64,000 bases of DNA from BP-133 sp040756995 (lineage in GTDB: Bacteria; Actinomycetota; Acidimicrobiia; IMCC26256; BP-133), in NCBI GenBank assembly GCA_040756995.1, contig JBFLYK010000001.1, positions 124,001-188,000 of the forward strand. The letters run 5' to 3'. Positions 51,645 to 60,136 of this stretch are shown here, piece by piece (within the stretch, counting starts at the first letter, position 1; every line of letters begins with the position of its first letter). The position numbers and the translations under genes were made by a program. Below the pieces are notes generated by a model. That model was not told the origin of the DNA and searched no databases. It was given only the letters and a program-made list of their open reading frames with translations.

Positions 51645-51930
51645 ACATGGAGGCGGGATGGCGCCGCCTTGCTCCGCCGGCGGGCGGCCGATCTCCACGC
51701 CCAACGACCCGCCCAATACGACGACCCGCTCAAGGTACCGGCCATTCTCCACAACGCCAGGCTCGCCGTCCGCCACCTCGAACTCGTCCCCTCCACATCC
51801 TCACGGGGCCGGCCCCGATGACCCGCGGCTCGATGATTCAGGCCCTGGCGCGTCAATCGGGATCGGACCGCGGCGGTCCCATTCCACCCCCACGGGATGT
51901 CTCGGCTCGGCGCGGTGGGAATGCCGGGCG
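51645..51930. other. No gene recognised between hipB and the PNPOx gene
   Basis: A plus-strand reading (DPLKVPAILHNARLAVRHLE) and the upstream extension of hipB cross this stretch, but neither is recognisable. It may hold the hipB promoter (minus-strand AATACT near 51625) and decayed sequence. Confidence 0.35.
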
Positions 51931-52365
51931 TCAGGCGGCGATCCGCCGTCCGGAGACGAGTTCGGGGTGGACCCGCACGAAGTGGGTTCGGTCCCCGCCG
52001 GCAAACGGCCGCAGCCGCAACTTCCGGGCGGCGGCGAGCTCGGCGGGATCGGTGATCTCGTGCGCGACACCGACGGCCATGACGCTCCAGCCGCTGGGAA
52101 CCGTGGCGTCGAAGTCGTCGACCTCAAAGACGACCACCGCCTGGGCCAGCGCCGCCCGCAACTTCGTGCCGTCCCCGGTCAGAAAGACGACGTCGCCGTC
52201 GAGGACGGCGTAGTTCACCGGGAAGATCGCCGGCAGAGCGGCGAAGCTGACACCGACCCGGCCAACGGTGTTGCGCCGCAGCAGGTCATGGCACTCCTCC
52301 GCCGAGAGCACTTCGAGGCGGTTGTCGATCAGCGCCATGCCCTGATGGTCGGTCACAGCCTGCAT
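51931..52365 (-). CDS. Pyridoxamine-5'-phosphate-oxidase-like flavoprotein (PNPOx 1 of 4)
   Basis: A 144-residue split-barrel protein. ECHDLLRRNTVGRVGVSFAA, LPAIFPVNYAVLDGDVVFLT and THFVRVHPELVSGRRIA follow the pattern repeated in three other loci of this island (58657, 59646, 60670). These small proteins bind FMN, FAD, F420 or haem; function here is unknown. A DosR-like box lies about 95 bases upstream, shared with the divergent hemerythrin gene. Confidence 0.8.
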   Translation of the reverse strand: MQAVTDHQGMALIDNRLEVLSAEECHDLLRRNTVGRVGVSFAALPAIFPVNYAVLDGDVVFLTGDGTKLRAALAQAVVVFEVDDFDATVPSGWSVMAVGVAHEITDPAELAAARKLRLRPFAGGDRTHFVRVHPELVSGRRIAA

Positions 52366-52459
52366 TGGTCCGTAGAGTCCTTCGTCACATCGTGCGGCGG
52401 AGGCGACGGTCGTGGCTTCCCTCCACCGGGCACGATCGTCGGGCAGTGAGGGTCGGGCC

Positions 52460-52477
52460 GGTAGGGCCGAAAGTCAC
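52460..52477 (-). promoter_or_regulatory. DosR/DevR-like box A
   Basis: On the minus strand this reads GTGACTTTCGGCCCTACC. It matches the recalled actinobacterial DosR pattern (GGGACTTNNGNCCC) except for the first two G positions. It lies between the divergent PNPOx and hemerythrin genes. Confidence 0.5.
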
Positions 52478-52525
52478 ATTCCTTCTCCCGGGTTGTGCGA
52501 CGTCCTCGTCGCTCACTCGAATTCC

Positions 52526-52540
52526 GGACCTTCGGCCCTG
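52526..52540 (+). promoter_or_regulatory. DosR/DevR-like box B
   Basis: GGACCTTCGGCCCTG lies 36 bases before the hemerythrin ATG. It matches box A (read on the minus strand) at 12 of 14 core positions and box D at 58567 almost exactly. Confidence 0.55.
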
Positions 52541-52575
52541 ACGGGCCGCCTTGTGCCGATGGCCACAATGGGCCC

Positions 52576-53174
52576 ATGGCACTCGAGAGACCTCCGCGTC
52601 TCGGCGATCTGAACCGCGACGATCCGGCACGGGGACCGTCATGGACCGAGTACAGCGTCAGCGAGCTGATCGACCACCTCGTCGGGACGCACCACGCCTA
52701 CCTGGTGCGCGAGCTCCCCCGGCTCCTGGAACTGGGGCATAAGATCCTGGCCTCCCAAAGGGAAGCACTGCCCGATCTCGCCACCGTGATGGACCGTCTC
52801 GAGCGGCTCGACGAGGAGCTCGGGCCTCATCTCGCCACCGAGGAAGAAGTGCTCTTCCCGTGGTGCCGGCGCCCGCACGACGGTGAACCGGTCGGCGACT
52901 GGGTGAGCGCCCGGATCCGCTGCATGCGTCGGCAGCACCTGGACACCGGCACGCTCCTCGACGACCTGCGCCGCCTGACGGGCGACTTCGCCGTGCCCGC
53001 CGATGCCTCACCGGACTACCGGGGTTTCCTGGTCGGCCTGGACGGGTTCGAAGCCGACACCCGTCTCCACATCCACAAGGAAGAGGACGCCCTCTTCCGG
53101 CGGTACTCGAACAGACGCAACGGATGGCCGAGCTGTGCGAAGACCAAGGCGGCACCGCGCTGTCCTGCGCCTGA
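52576..53174 (+). pseudogene. Hemerythrin-domain protein (RIC/ScdA-like) with C-terminal frameshift
   Basis: The first 174 residues are an intact hemerythrin-like four-helix bundle: VSELIDHLVGTHHAYLVREL, HLATEEEVLFPWCRR, IRCMRRQHLDTGTLLDDLRR and DTRLHIHKEEDALF supply the His/Glu diiron ligands. At about 53098 one C is missing. As written the frame runs on to 53214 with an unrelated Arg-rich tail. With the base restored it reads LFPAVLEQTQRMAELCEDQG and stops at 53174, the expected length. Most of the fold survives, so the product may still work. Family members repair damaged Fe-S clusters or bind NO and O2. It follows DosR-like box B. Confidence 0.75.
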
Positions 53175-53206
53175 CCGGACGGGGACGCGCCAGAGGACCG
53201 CGGCGC

Positions 53207-54214
53207 TCAGCTAACCGCTCGGGGGGCTGGGCTCATCGGCGCCGGGTGCCCGACGCCGAAGGTCTCCCCGTCTTCCGGCCGGAGTCCTTCGGCCCGCCTG
53301 CGTTCGGGATGGTCCCGGCCATCGGCGTAGGAGGCCGGGTCTTCGAGCGGCTCCAGGTGCGTGAAGACGAATGCTCCGCCCAGGGCAGCGTCGAGGTCGG
53401 CTTCCAGGCGGTCGAGGAGTTGATGGCCGGCATGGACACTCCACTCGCCCGGCACGAGGACGTGGACCGAAACGAACCGGCGGGCGCCCGCCTCGCGGGT
53501 CCGCAGGGCGTGGAAGCGAATCCCTTCGTCGTGGCGGTAACGGCCGAGGACCGCTTCGATCGCCTGGTGGTCGCTGGCCGGGAGGGCACGGTCCATGAGC
53601 CCGCCGACAGCCCGGCGGATGAGGTGCCAGCCGGCGGCGACGATGTGGACGCCGACCCCGAGGGCCACCAGGGCGTCCAGCCGCTCCCAGCCGGTGACTG
53701 CCACCGCCGCCACACCGGCCACGACCCCGGCCGTGGTCCACACGTCGGTCAGGAGGTGGCGGCCGTCGGCGGTGAGGGTGATCGAGCGGCACCGGTGACC
53801 GGCCCGCAGCAAGACGGCGGCCACGGCGCCGTTGATCGCCGCCGCGGCCCCGGACACCGCCAACCCGAGCCCGGGGTGGGCCAGGGGCTGGGGGTGGAGG
53901 AACCGGCCGGTGGCGGAGACGACGATGGCGGCGGCGGCGACGACGATGAGGCAGCCCTCCACCCCGGCCGAGAAGTACTCGGCCTTGGAGTGGCCGTAGA
54001 GGTGCTGCTCGTCGGCGGGCCGGGCCGCCACCCGCAGCGCCACGTAGGCCACGGCGGCGGCGACGAGGTTCACCCCAGACTCCAGCGCGTCGGAGAGGAG
54101 GCCGACCGACCGGGTAAGGGCGAAGGCCGCCGTCTTCAGGACGATGGTGGCCATCGCCGCAGCGATCGAAAGCCGGGCGAAGCGAGTCAGCATGGCGGTT
54201 TCACGTTCCAGCAT
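53207..54214 (-). CDS. Cation diffusion facilitator (CDF) family metal efflux transporter
   Basis: A 335-residue membrane protein with the CDF layout: LSIAAAMATIVLKTAAFALT, SVGLLSDALESGVNLVAAAV (H/D-x-x-x-D metal site) and HLYGHSKAEYFSAGVEG. ITLTADGRHLLTDVWTTAGV is the second site, and a cytoplasmic domain ends in FVSVHVLVPGEWSVHAGHQL. CDF proteins export Zn, Fe, Co or Mn by proton exchange. ATG 54214 has GGGAGGTG six bases upstream; a longer in-frame reading into the MgtE-like gene is rejected. A palindromic DosR-like box lies about 80 bases upstream. Confidence 0.87.
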   Translation of the reverse strand: MLERETAMLTRFARLSIAAAMATIVLKTAAFALTRSVGLLSDALESGVNLVAAAVAYVALRVAARPADEQHLYGHSKAEYFSAGVEGCLIVVAAAAIVVSATGRFLHPQPLAHPGLGLAVSGAAAAINGAVAAVLLRAGHRCRSITLTADGRHLLTDVWTTAGVVAGVAAVAVTGWERLDALVALGVGVHIVAAGWHLIRRAVGGLMDRALPASDHQAIEAVLGRYRHDEGIRFHALRTREAGARRFVSVHVLVPGEWSVHAGHQLLDRLEADLDAALGGAFVFTHLEPLEDPASYADGRDHPERRRAEGLRPEDGETFGVGHPAPMSPAPRAVS

Positions 54215-54290
54215 CTGCACCTCCCTTCTGGCTTGATCGTCCGTACCGGGGCGACGGCTTGATAGAGGCGTTCGGCCCGAAACGCCGGCC

Positions 54291-54310
54291 GGGAGGACAG
54301 AAGTCCTCCC
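54291..54310 (-). promoter_or_regulatory. Palindromic DosR/DevR-like box J upstream of the CDF gene
   Basis: On the minus strand GGGAGGACTTCTGTCCTCCC contains GGACTTCTGTCC and forms a perfect 8-bp inverted repeat with a four-base centre. It could also act as the terminator hairpin of the MgtE-like gene ending at 54318. The operator reading is preferred because of its match to the other boxes. Confidence 0.5.
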
Positions 54311-54317
54311 CTTCGGC

Positions 54318-55259
54318 TCAGCCGACGATCGCGGTCGCGACGGCGAAGTAGATGAGGAGGGAGAGCAGGTCCTGGATGACAGTGGCGAGCGGACCGCTGC
54401 CGAAGGCCGGGTCGGTGCCGGCCCGCGCCAGGAGCCAGGGCAAGGCCAGGGCTGTGACGGTGGCGGTCGAGCAGGCGGCGAGCAAGGCGAGGGCCACCGC
54501 GACGCCGACGTTGGTGTCCCAGCCGGCGATGCCGATGGGCACGAACACCGCGGCGAGCACCACCCCGACGAGCAGGCCGGTGCGCAACTCGAGGGGGACG
54601 ACCCGGCGCACCGGCACCCCCACCGACAACCCCCGGACGACCAGGGCCTCGGTCTGGGTGCCGACGGCGTCGGCCAGGTAGACGATGCCGGGAACGAAGA
54701 AGGCGACGGCCACGTTGGCTTCGAGGTCCTGCTCAAAGGCCCCGACGAGCAGCGCGGCCAGCAGGGCCCCGGCCAGCCCGAGGAGCAGCCAGGGGAGCCG
54801 GTGACGGAGCCGCACCCTCACCGGCTCCTCCGACGCGGTCCGGGCGGACGTGACGTCGTGGAGGAAGCCGGCGAGCCGGGCGACGTCCTCGTCGTGCTCG
54901 GCCAGGAAGATGCCCAGCAGGCCGGCGGGGGGCACCAGCCCCAGGAACCGGCCGCCGGCGTCGACGACGGCCAGGCTTCCCTCGCCATGGTCCACCGCCT
55001 TCCACGCCGCCCGCTCCCGGTCGGCCCCCGGCCCGACCACCGGCGGATCACCGTCCATGATGTCGCTCACGCGTTCGTCGGCCGCGGCGGCCAGCAACCG
55101 CTCGATGGCGACCAGGCCGACCAGGCGGTGCCCGTCGCAGACGGCGACGTCGACCGCGGTGTCGTAGTCGACGCCGACCAGCCGCGACCGTACCTCGCCG
55201 GCGGTGTCGGCCGGTTCGGCTCTGGGGACGCTCCGCCACGTGCCGCCCGATGCCGTCAA
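54318..55259 (-). CDS. MgtE-like divalent cation transporter with CBS domains
   Basis: A 313-residue protein with two CBS-like repeats (VAVCDGHRLVGLVAIERLLA; LAVVDAGGRFLGLVPPAGLL) followed by an MgtE-type membrane domain (AVAFFVPGIVYLADAVGTQT, VPLELRTGLLVGVVLAAVFV). It lacks the long N-terminal superhelical domain of full MgtE. MgtE proteins are gated Mg channels. The start is uncertain: TTG 55259 is used here, but a reading from ATG 55302 in another frame (VGRAVDGIGRHVAERPQ) looks like the true N-terminus, implying a small deletion near 55225. Confidence 0.7.
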   Translation of the reverse strand: MTASGGTWRSVPRAEPADTAGEVRSRLVGVDYDTAVDVAVCDGHRLVGLVAIERLLAAAADERVSDIMDGDPPVVGPGADRERAAWKAVDHGEGSLAVVDAGGRFLGLVPPAGLLGIFLAEHDEDVARLAGFLHDVTSARTASEEPVRVRLRHRLPWLLLGLAGALLAALLVGAFEQDLEANVAVAFFVPGIVYLADAVGTQTEALVVRGLSVGVPVRRVVPLELRTGLLVGVVLAAVFVPIGIAGWDTNVGVAVALALLAACSTATVTALALPWLLARAGTDPAFGSGPLATVIQDLLSLLIYFAVATAIVG

Positions 55260-55419
55260 CCGCCCGACCGACCGCCGGCGTGCCAGGGGGATGCGCGCTC
55301 ATGGCCGCCAGTCTCGCCAGGCCGCCCAGGGCCGGGCGGGCGTCGCCATGCGGGCCAGGGGCCGGTTGGCGCCCGACTACGGGCCGTTCGGCCTCTGCCG
55401 GCCAGCAGATCAGGAGCTG

Positions 55420-55931
55420 ATGATCAGCAGCATGGCCGAGCCGACCGCCGATTTTGCCGCCGCGCCGCTGACGCTCGCCTGGGAGGTCACGCGGCGTGCC
55501 CGCTGCGGTGCCCGCACTGCCGGGCCGACGCCCAGCTGCGCGGTCATCCCGACGAGCTCAGCACCGAGCAAGGCCTCGATCTCATCAAGCAGGCCGCCCG
55601 GATGGGCATGCGGGTCTTCGTGGTCACCGGCGGCGACCCTCTGGCCCGCCCCGACGTCTTCGACCTGGTCGGCGCCGCCCACCGCTCGCGGATGCACGTC
55701 GGTTCTCTCCCAGCGTCACGCCGCGCCTGACCCGGCAGATGCTGGAACGGGCAGTGCCGGCGCGGGGCCTGGCACCGTCCATCTGAGCCTCGACGGAGCC
55801 GCCTCCACGGCAAGTGCGGGCGCTGCCCGTACCGGCGCCTCTGCGGCGGCAGCCGGGCCCGAGCTTGGGCGCTGTCGGGCGACCCGCTGGCGTCCGATTC
55901 GACCTGCGCCTACGAGCCGCCCAGCACGTAG
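55420..55931 (+). pseudogene. Radical SAM/SPASM protein, frameshifted and internally deleted
   Basis: ATG 55420 with AGGAG upstream begins MISSMAEPTADFAAAPLTLA, then WEVTR. After one lost base the radical SAM motif ACPLRCPHCRADAQL appears in a second frame. GGDPLARPDVFDLVGAAHRS follows, then two more shifts give PSVTPRLTRQMLERAVPARG and VHLSLDGA. The next recognisable part is the C-terminal SPASM end: KCGRCPYRRLCGGSRARAWA and LASDSTCAYEP, stopping at 55931. About 200 codons of the middle are gone. It resembles peptide-maturase or haem-modifying SPASM enzymes. A weak DosR-like word (GACTACGGGCC, 55375-55385) precedes it. Confidence 0.8.
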
Positions 55932-57337
55932 TCGATCACGTCGGCGGCGCTCCAGCTGCCGGTGGCGGCGCCCAGGGCCTGCACCACGCGGACGAGGTCG
56001 TCGCCGCCGGTGACGATGGGGGGCTCGACATCGCCGTCCCGAGTCTGGGCGTAGCCGGCCGTAGCCAGGAGCCCGTTGCAGAGGCACTTACGCCCGACTG
56101 TCTCCTCCAGGGTGCCTCCTTTGCCCAGGTAGTCGGCCGGTGGCTCACTGGGGCACCGGTACCCGAGGCTCCCGTCCGGCTTCTTGTAGGCAGTGCGGAG
56201 GAAGCCGAGGTCACAGATCCGCCGGCGCCGCTCGTAGACCGGCGCCTCCGAGAGCGTGCCGGCCATGGCGGCGACTTTGAAGGGGTAACCGCTCGGGGAG
56301 GCCTTGGGATCAGTGAAGACCTCCACGTCGCCGGCCAGCGCCGCCCCGATGAGCTGCTGCTTGAGGTCGGGGCGGAGCCCGGACTCCCGGCAGAGGGCGA
56401 ACGCCGTTCCGACCTGGATCCCCACCGCTCCCTGGTCGAGGGCGTGGCGAAGCCGTTCCGGGTCGGCGTACCCGCCTGCCAGCCAGAAGGGCAACCCGAG
56501 CGCGGCCAGCGCGTCATGGTCGACCGCGTCCCGGGGCCCGTAGACGGGCTGGGGCCGGCCGTCGACCGGGGTTCGCCCCCGCGGCGGCGCGTTGTGGCCG
56601 CCGGCGCAGTGGCCCTCCACCACGAACCCGTCGGGGGCGGTCGCCGGATCCCGGGAGAGGAACGACGCCAAGGTGTTGGACGAAATGACGGCGAGAAACT
56701 TGGGGCGCCGCAGTTCGGGGGGCGATCCGACGATCTCGGCCGGATCGAATTGGATGGCGTAGCGGTCGGTTCGATCCGCTCCGGCGACGTCGACCGGGTA
56801 GGACACCGCCCCGCCCGCGGCCAGGGCGGTCAGGAGCCGGGGGATGTCGGCCGGGATCCCCGCCCCCATGAGCACGTAGTCGACCCCGGCGAGGAGCGCG
56901 CCGTAGAGGGCGGCGGGAGTCGGCAGCTGGATCTTGTGGAGGTAGTTGACCCCGACGGTTCCTGCGTGGCCGTCCTTGGCCAGCCACACCTCGGTGAAGT
57001 TGGCCACCACCGTCAGGTCCCGCAGCGCCGGCGAGGGGTTGATGCGACCACGGGGAACGTGCCGGTACGGGCTCCCGGGGGACCGGCCCCCGGGGATGAA
57101 CCAGCGCTGCAGCACCCGCTCGGCCACTGCCGGCACTGGAAACTGGGCGTAGGCCCGCCGCAGATGGCCGCCCGGGTCGCCTTCGCCGAGGCGGCGGGCG
57201 TGGACGACGTCGAGCGCCGTCCCCGACACGACTCCCAGCTGCCCGAGGCGAGCCACGGCCCGGGCCAGCCGCCAGTCGGACACGGCGACGCCCATCCCGC
57301 CCTGGATCACCACCGGCATGCCCGGCCCCGGCATCAT
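55910..57337 (-). CDS. Nitronate monooxygenase-like (2-nitropropane dioxygenase family) flavoprotein
   Basis: A 475-residue TIM-barrel FMN protein. It opens with PVVIQGGMGVAVSDWRLARA and LGVVSGTALD and has the flavin-binding VVEGHCAGGHNAPPRG, FWLAGGYADPERLRHALDQG and AVGIQVGTAFALCRESG, all typical of the family. It also resembles PfaD-type enoyl reductases. The C-terminal 100 residues carry a Cys-containing segment (GRKCLCNGLL). ATG 57337 or 57334 is preferred; a DosR-like box lies about 76 bases upstream. It overlaps the convergent radical SAM pseudogene by 22 bases. Confidence 0.82.
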   Translation of the reverse strand: MMPGPGMPVVIQGGMGVAVSDWRLARAVARLGQLGVVSGTALDVVHARRLGEGDPGGHLRRAYAQFPVPAVAERVLQRWFIPGGRSPGSPYRHVPRGRINPSPALRDLTVVANFTEVWLAKDGHAGTVGVNYLHKIQLPTPAALYGALLAGVDYVLMGAGIPADIPRLLTALAAGGAVSYPVDVAGADRTDRYAIQFDPAEIVGSPPELRRPKFLAVISSNTLASFLSRDPATAPDGFVVEGHCAGGHNAPPRGRTPVDGRPQPVYGPRDAVDHDALAALGLPFWLAGGYADPERLRHALDQGAVGIQVGTAFALCRESGLRPDLKQQLIGAALAGDVEVFTDPKASPSGYPFKVAAMAGTLSEAPVYERRRRICDLGFLRTAYKKPDGSLGYRCPSEPPADYLGKGGTLEETVGRKCLCNGLLATAGYAQTRDGDVEPPIVTGGDDLVRVVQALGAATGSWSAADVIDYVLGGS

Positions 57338-57412
57338 GGCGGGCACCCTACCGACCCGCCGGTAGCCCTGCCGTGTACAGCGGCCTGCGATCCATGAATC
57401 GTTGCCAACAAA

Positions 57413-57425
57413 GGACTTTGGTCCC
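57413..57425 (-). promoter_or_regulatory. DosR/DevR-like box C upstream of the nitronate monooxygenase gene
   Basis: On the plus strand it reads GGACTTTGGTCCC, and GGGACCAAAGTCC on the minus strand. It is a near-perfect palindrome and the closest match in the window to the classic GGGACTTNNGTCCC form. It is about 76 bases from the preferred start codon. Confidence 0.6.
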
Positions 57426-57472
57426 GGTCCCGGCGGGACCAAGCGCCCCGGCGCCAGGCCGCTCGCCAGCCG

Positions 57473-58390
57473 TCAGCCCACGGCGCCGATGGCGGCGTGG
57501 ACGGCTTCGACGATCTCGGCGGGGGAGGCCCCGGCGTTGAGAGAGGTGACGCCGTCGGGGAGCCAGGGAGGCCGGCCCTCGCCTTCTGCTTCCTGAAGGA
57601 TCACAGGGAGATGGAGATGGCAGAACCGGTGGATCGGCGTGAGCGCGCCCCGGCTCCGGTCACCGGGCGGGAGGGCGACGATGATGGCGTCGGCTTCCTC
57701 GACCAGGGGGCAGCGCTGTCCGCGTAGCGCCGGGCAGCGGCCACCCGGCAGCGACAGCGGGCCCCGGCAGGACATGACGGAATAGCCGGCCGCCTCGGCG
57801 TCGCGAGCCGCCGGCCAGCGCCAGGCGGTGGTCTCCACCAGCAGGCGCGGGTGCGGGGTTCCGGCAGGCCACGGGGGAACCGCGATGGCCGTTCCGATGG
57901 CGATCCGGACGAGAGTGTAGTCGGGCGTGGAGATGAGAGCGAAGCCCCGCTTGGCGGCCAGTGCCAGCATGGCCCGGTTGTCGGCTAGCACGTCCGCCTG
58001 CAGGCCGGGCACGCCGGCGGCCGTCGCTTGCTCGACGACCGAGTCGAGCAGGGCGCTGCCCAGCCCTCGCCAGTCCGGCGCCACCGTGATCCCGAACTCG
58101 CCGTCGCCGTCTGCCCGAAGGGCGTAGCCGGCTTCGGCCGCGATGTTGCCGTCCACCGTGACCGCGACCACCCCGAAGCCTCGCTGGTGGAGGCGGGAGA
58201 CGTAGCCTTGCACCGTTCGGCGGGGCGGGGCGTACTCGACGAAGAAGCGCTGATAGCGGTCCTGGCGCGGCAACGAGCGGTAGAGGGCGTCGAGCCCGTC
58301 GACATCGGCGGAGACAAGGCGCCGGAGGGTCACCGTCCGGTTCCCGAATACCAGATTCCGGGGGAAGCCCGGGCTGTCGGCGTGTGCCAT
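57473..58390 (-). CDS. GNAT-family acetyltransferase with C-terminal extension
   Basis: A 305-residue protein. Residues 15-170 are a GNAT domain with the acetyl-CoA motif FGITVAPDWRGLGSALLDSV. The C-terminal half (VALPPGDRSRGALTPIHRFC and PVILQEAEGEGRPPWLPDG) is not recognised. ATG 58390 is used (MAHADSPGFPRNLVFG). GNAT domains of this type also occur in the Pat-like protein at 61125, whose N-terminus is similar (TVTLRRLVSADVDGLDALYR versus TVLIRPIRPDDAPALARFHQ). DosR-like box E is 38 bases upstream. Confidence 0.75.
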   Translation of the reverse strand: MAHADSPGFPRNLVFGNRTVTLRRLVSADVDGLDALYRSLPRQDRYQRFFVEYAPPRRTVQGYVSRLHQRGFGVVAVTVDGNIAAEAGYALRADGDGEFGITVAPDWRGLGSALLDSVVEQATAAGVPGLQADVLADNRAMLALAAKRGFALISTPDYTLVRIAIGTAIAVPPWPAGTPHPRLLVETTAWRWPAARDAEAAGYSVMSCRGPLSLPGGRCPALRGQRCPLVEEADAIIVALPPGDRSRGALTPIHRFCHLHLPVILQEAEGEGRPPWLPDGVTSLNAGASPAEIVEAVHAAIGAVG

Positions 58391-58427
58391 GGTGCACAGG
58401 ATGCGCCCGGGGCCGGCTCCCGCCCAA

Positions 58428-58441
58428 GGGCCGGAGGTCCC
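58428..58441 (-). promoter_or_regulatory. DosR/DevR-like box E upstream of the GNAT gene
   Basis: On the minus strand GGGACCTCCGGCCCTT fits the pattern GGGACYTNCGGCCCT seen in the other boxes. It lies 38 to 51 bases before the GNAT ATG, a usual activator position. Confidence 0.55.
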
Positions 58442-58566
58442 GGACGCGCAGGACTTGCGGCCCGCAAACGGAACCGGGTCGCCGAACGAGTGTCGCTGAA
58501 CTCGTCGCCAAGTTCCCGGACGGGCCCCGGTCGTAGGCGTAACCGGCCGTTCGGCCTTCGCGGGCT

Positions 58567-58583
58567 GGACCTTCAGCCCTAGG
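58567..58583 (+). promoter_or_regulatory. DosR/DevR-like box D upstream of the tandem PNPOx gene
   Basis: GGACCTTCAGCCCTAGG is identical to box B over GGACCTTC-GCCCT apart from one base. It lies about 75 bases before the GTG start of the tandem PNPOx gene. Confidence 0.55.
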
Positions 58584-58656
58584 TTCACGACGGCCGACGG
58601 CGCGACCCTTCAGAAGAGTTCTGATTCCGAGACGCGGGTCGCTTAGGACGGTTGAC

Positions 58657-59666
58657 GTGGCCGAACACGACATCCCTCAGCACTTCTTGACAGCGGGTCC
58701 GGTGCCGTCGCCGCCGCCGCGTTACGAGGGCTTGGAGGTCCTCTCCCGCCACGAGTGCCGGCAGCTGCTGGCCGGGGGCGGCTTCGGCCGGGTGGCCGTG
58801 AGCGTAGGGGCACTCCCAGCCGTGCTGCCCGTCCGCTTCGTGCTGGCCGGCGGGGAGGTCGTGTTCCCCGCAGCTCCCGGCGGTGAGCTCGACCTGGCGG
58901 TGCGCGACGCCGTGGTGGCCTTCGAGGCCGACCACTTCGATCCGGCGGCCGGATGGAGCGTGGTGGTGGCCGGTGTCGCCACCGAGATTCGCGACCCTGC
59001 CGAGCTCCGGCGGCTTCGCGCCGTGCCCGCCCTCGCTGAGGCGACGGATGAGGCGCCGTGCCTGTTTCGCGTCTCCGCCGAGATGCTGTCGGGGCGGCGT
59101 CTCCTGGCGTGGCCGCTGCATGTGGCGGGAACCGTGCTCGCCGCCTCAGCTCACGGCGCGCCGGCGGAGGCCGGCTCGCCCGCCGACGCCACGCCGACGC
59201 CGCTCGACGGCTCCCGCCTCGAGCCCATCACCGAGGACGAGTGCCTGCGCCTCCTGTCCACCGAGGAGGTCGGGCGTCTGGTCGTCGTGCTCGACGGCCG
59301 GCCCCAGGTGTTCCCGGTCAACTACGCCCTCGACGGCGACGCGGTGGTGTTCCGGACGGCGCCGGGCACCAAGCTCGAGGCGATCACCCGTTCGCTGGTC
59401 GCCTTCGAGGTCGACCGGCTGTCGCCGTCCGCTACCGGCTGGAAAGTGGTCGTCGAAGGGATCGCGCAGGAGGTCACGAGCGCCGACGGCCCGAGCCTGC
59501 GGGAGCGTATCGCTGCCTTCCCGTCCACCCCTGGGCCGCCGGCGACCGGCTTCACTACGTGCGAATCGCCCCCGTATCGATCCGCGGCAACCGCTTCATC
59601 CGCCATCGAGCCGCTGACTCCGCTGGGTTGGGGCGCTCGCAGGGCTCAGGCCGATTCGCCGGCTGA
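58657..59666 (+). pseudogene. Tandem-domain PNPOx-like flavoprotein with late frameshift (PNPOx 2 of 4)
   Basis: Two PNPOx-like domains lie in tandem. The first runs from LEVLSRHECRQLLAGGGFGR to RVSAEMLSGRRLLAW; the second starts at TEDECLRLLSTEEVGRLVVV and FPVNYALDGDAVVFRTAPGT. At about 59522 one C is missing from a run. With it restored the sequence continues PVHPWAAGDRLHYVRIAPVS and ends at 59666. As written the frame runs on to 59949 through the convergent PNPOx gene. Only the last 50 residues are affected. The start is GTG 58657. Confidence 0.75.
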
Positions 59667-60077
59667 GCGTTCGAGGCGCCGCCCGGTGATGGCGTGGGGG
59701 ACGATCTCGATCCAGTGCGCCTTTTCCCCCGGGGCGAAGGGTACGAGCGGGAGACGGAGCAGCTCGTCGGACCGCCGGTCGATGGCCCGGGTGATCTCGT
59801 ACGTGGATCCCTGGACGAGCACGCTCCAGCCCGTCCCCGCTGCCTCGTCGTACCCGTCGATCTCGAAGGCGACCCGGCGAAGCGGGGCATGCCGGAGCTT
59901 GAGGCCCTCGTCGGTGCGGAACACCACCCGCTCGCCGTCGAAGGCGTAGTTCACCGGCAGGATCACCGGCGCACCCCCCACCACCACGCCGATCCGCCCC
60001 ACGCAGTGCTCCGACAGGAGACGGCGGCACTCCTCGTCCGAGAGCTCGGTCAACGTGACGTCGCGCTCGCTGGTCAT
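59646..60077 (-). CDS. PNPOx-like flavoprotein (3 of 4)
   Basis: A 143-residue single-domain protein with the same motifs: SDEECRRLLSEHCVGRIGVV, VILPVNYAFDGERVVFRTDE and HWIEIVPHAITGRRLER. ATG 60077 is the start. It is intact and convergent with the tandem PNPOx gene, overlapping its corrected end by 21 bases. Closest within the window to the domains at 51931 and 58657. Confidence 0.82.
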   Translation of the reverse strand: MTSERDVTLTELSDEECRRLLSEHCVGRIGVVVGGAPVILPVNYAFDGERVVFRTDEGLKLRHAPLRRVAFEIDGYDEAAGTGWSVLVQGSTYEITRAIDRRSDELLRLPLVPFAPGEKAHWIEIVPHAITGRRLERSAGESA

Positions 60078-60136
60078 CCCCCAACTCTGCCAGACGGGGC
60101 CGCCTCCGAAGACCAAGCGGTGCCTCGCCCGGCGGG

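Noticed and set aside
53207..54736. A 509-codon minus-strand reading that would fuse the CDF gene to sequence in the MgtE-like gene
   Set aside because: The first 174 residues are a Ser/Pro/Arg-rich out-of-frame reading of the MgtE-like gene. ATG 54214 with GGGAGGTG upstream starts the CDF family sequence.
59667..59949. The uncorrected C-terminal extension of the tandem PNPOx gene
   Set aside because: It overlaps the intact convergent PNPOx gene and loses the family-typical ending that appears when one base is restored.
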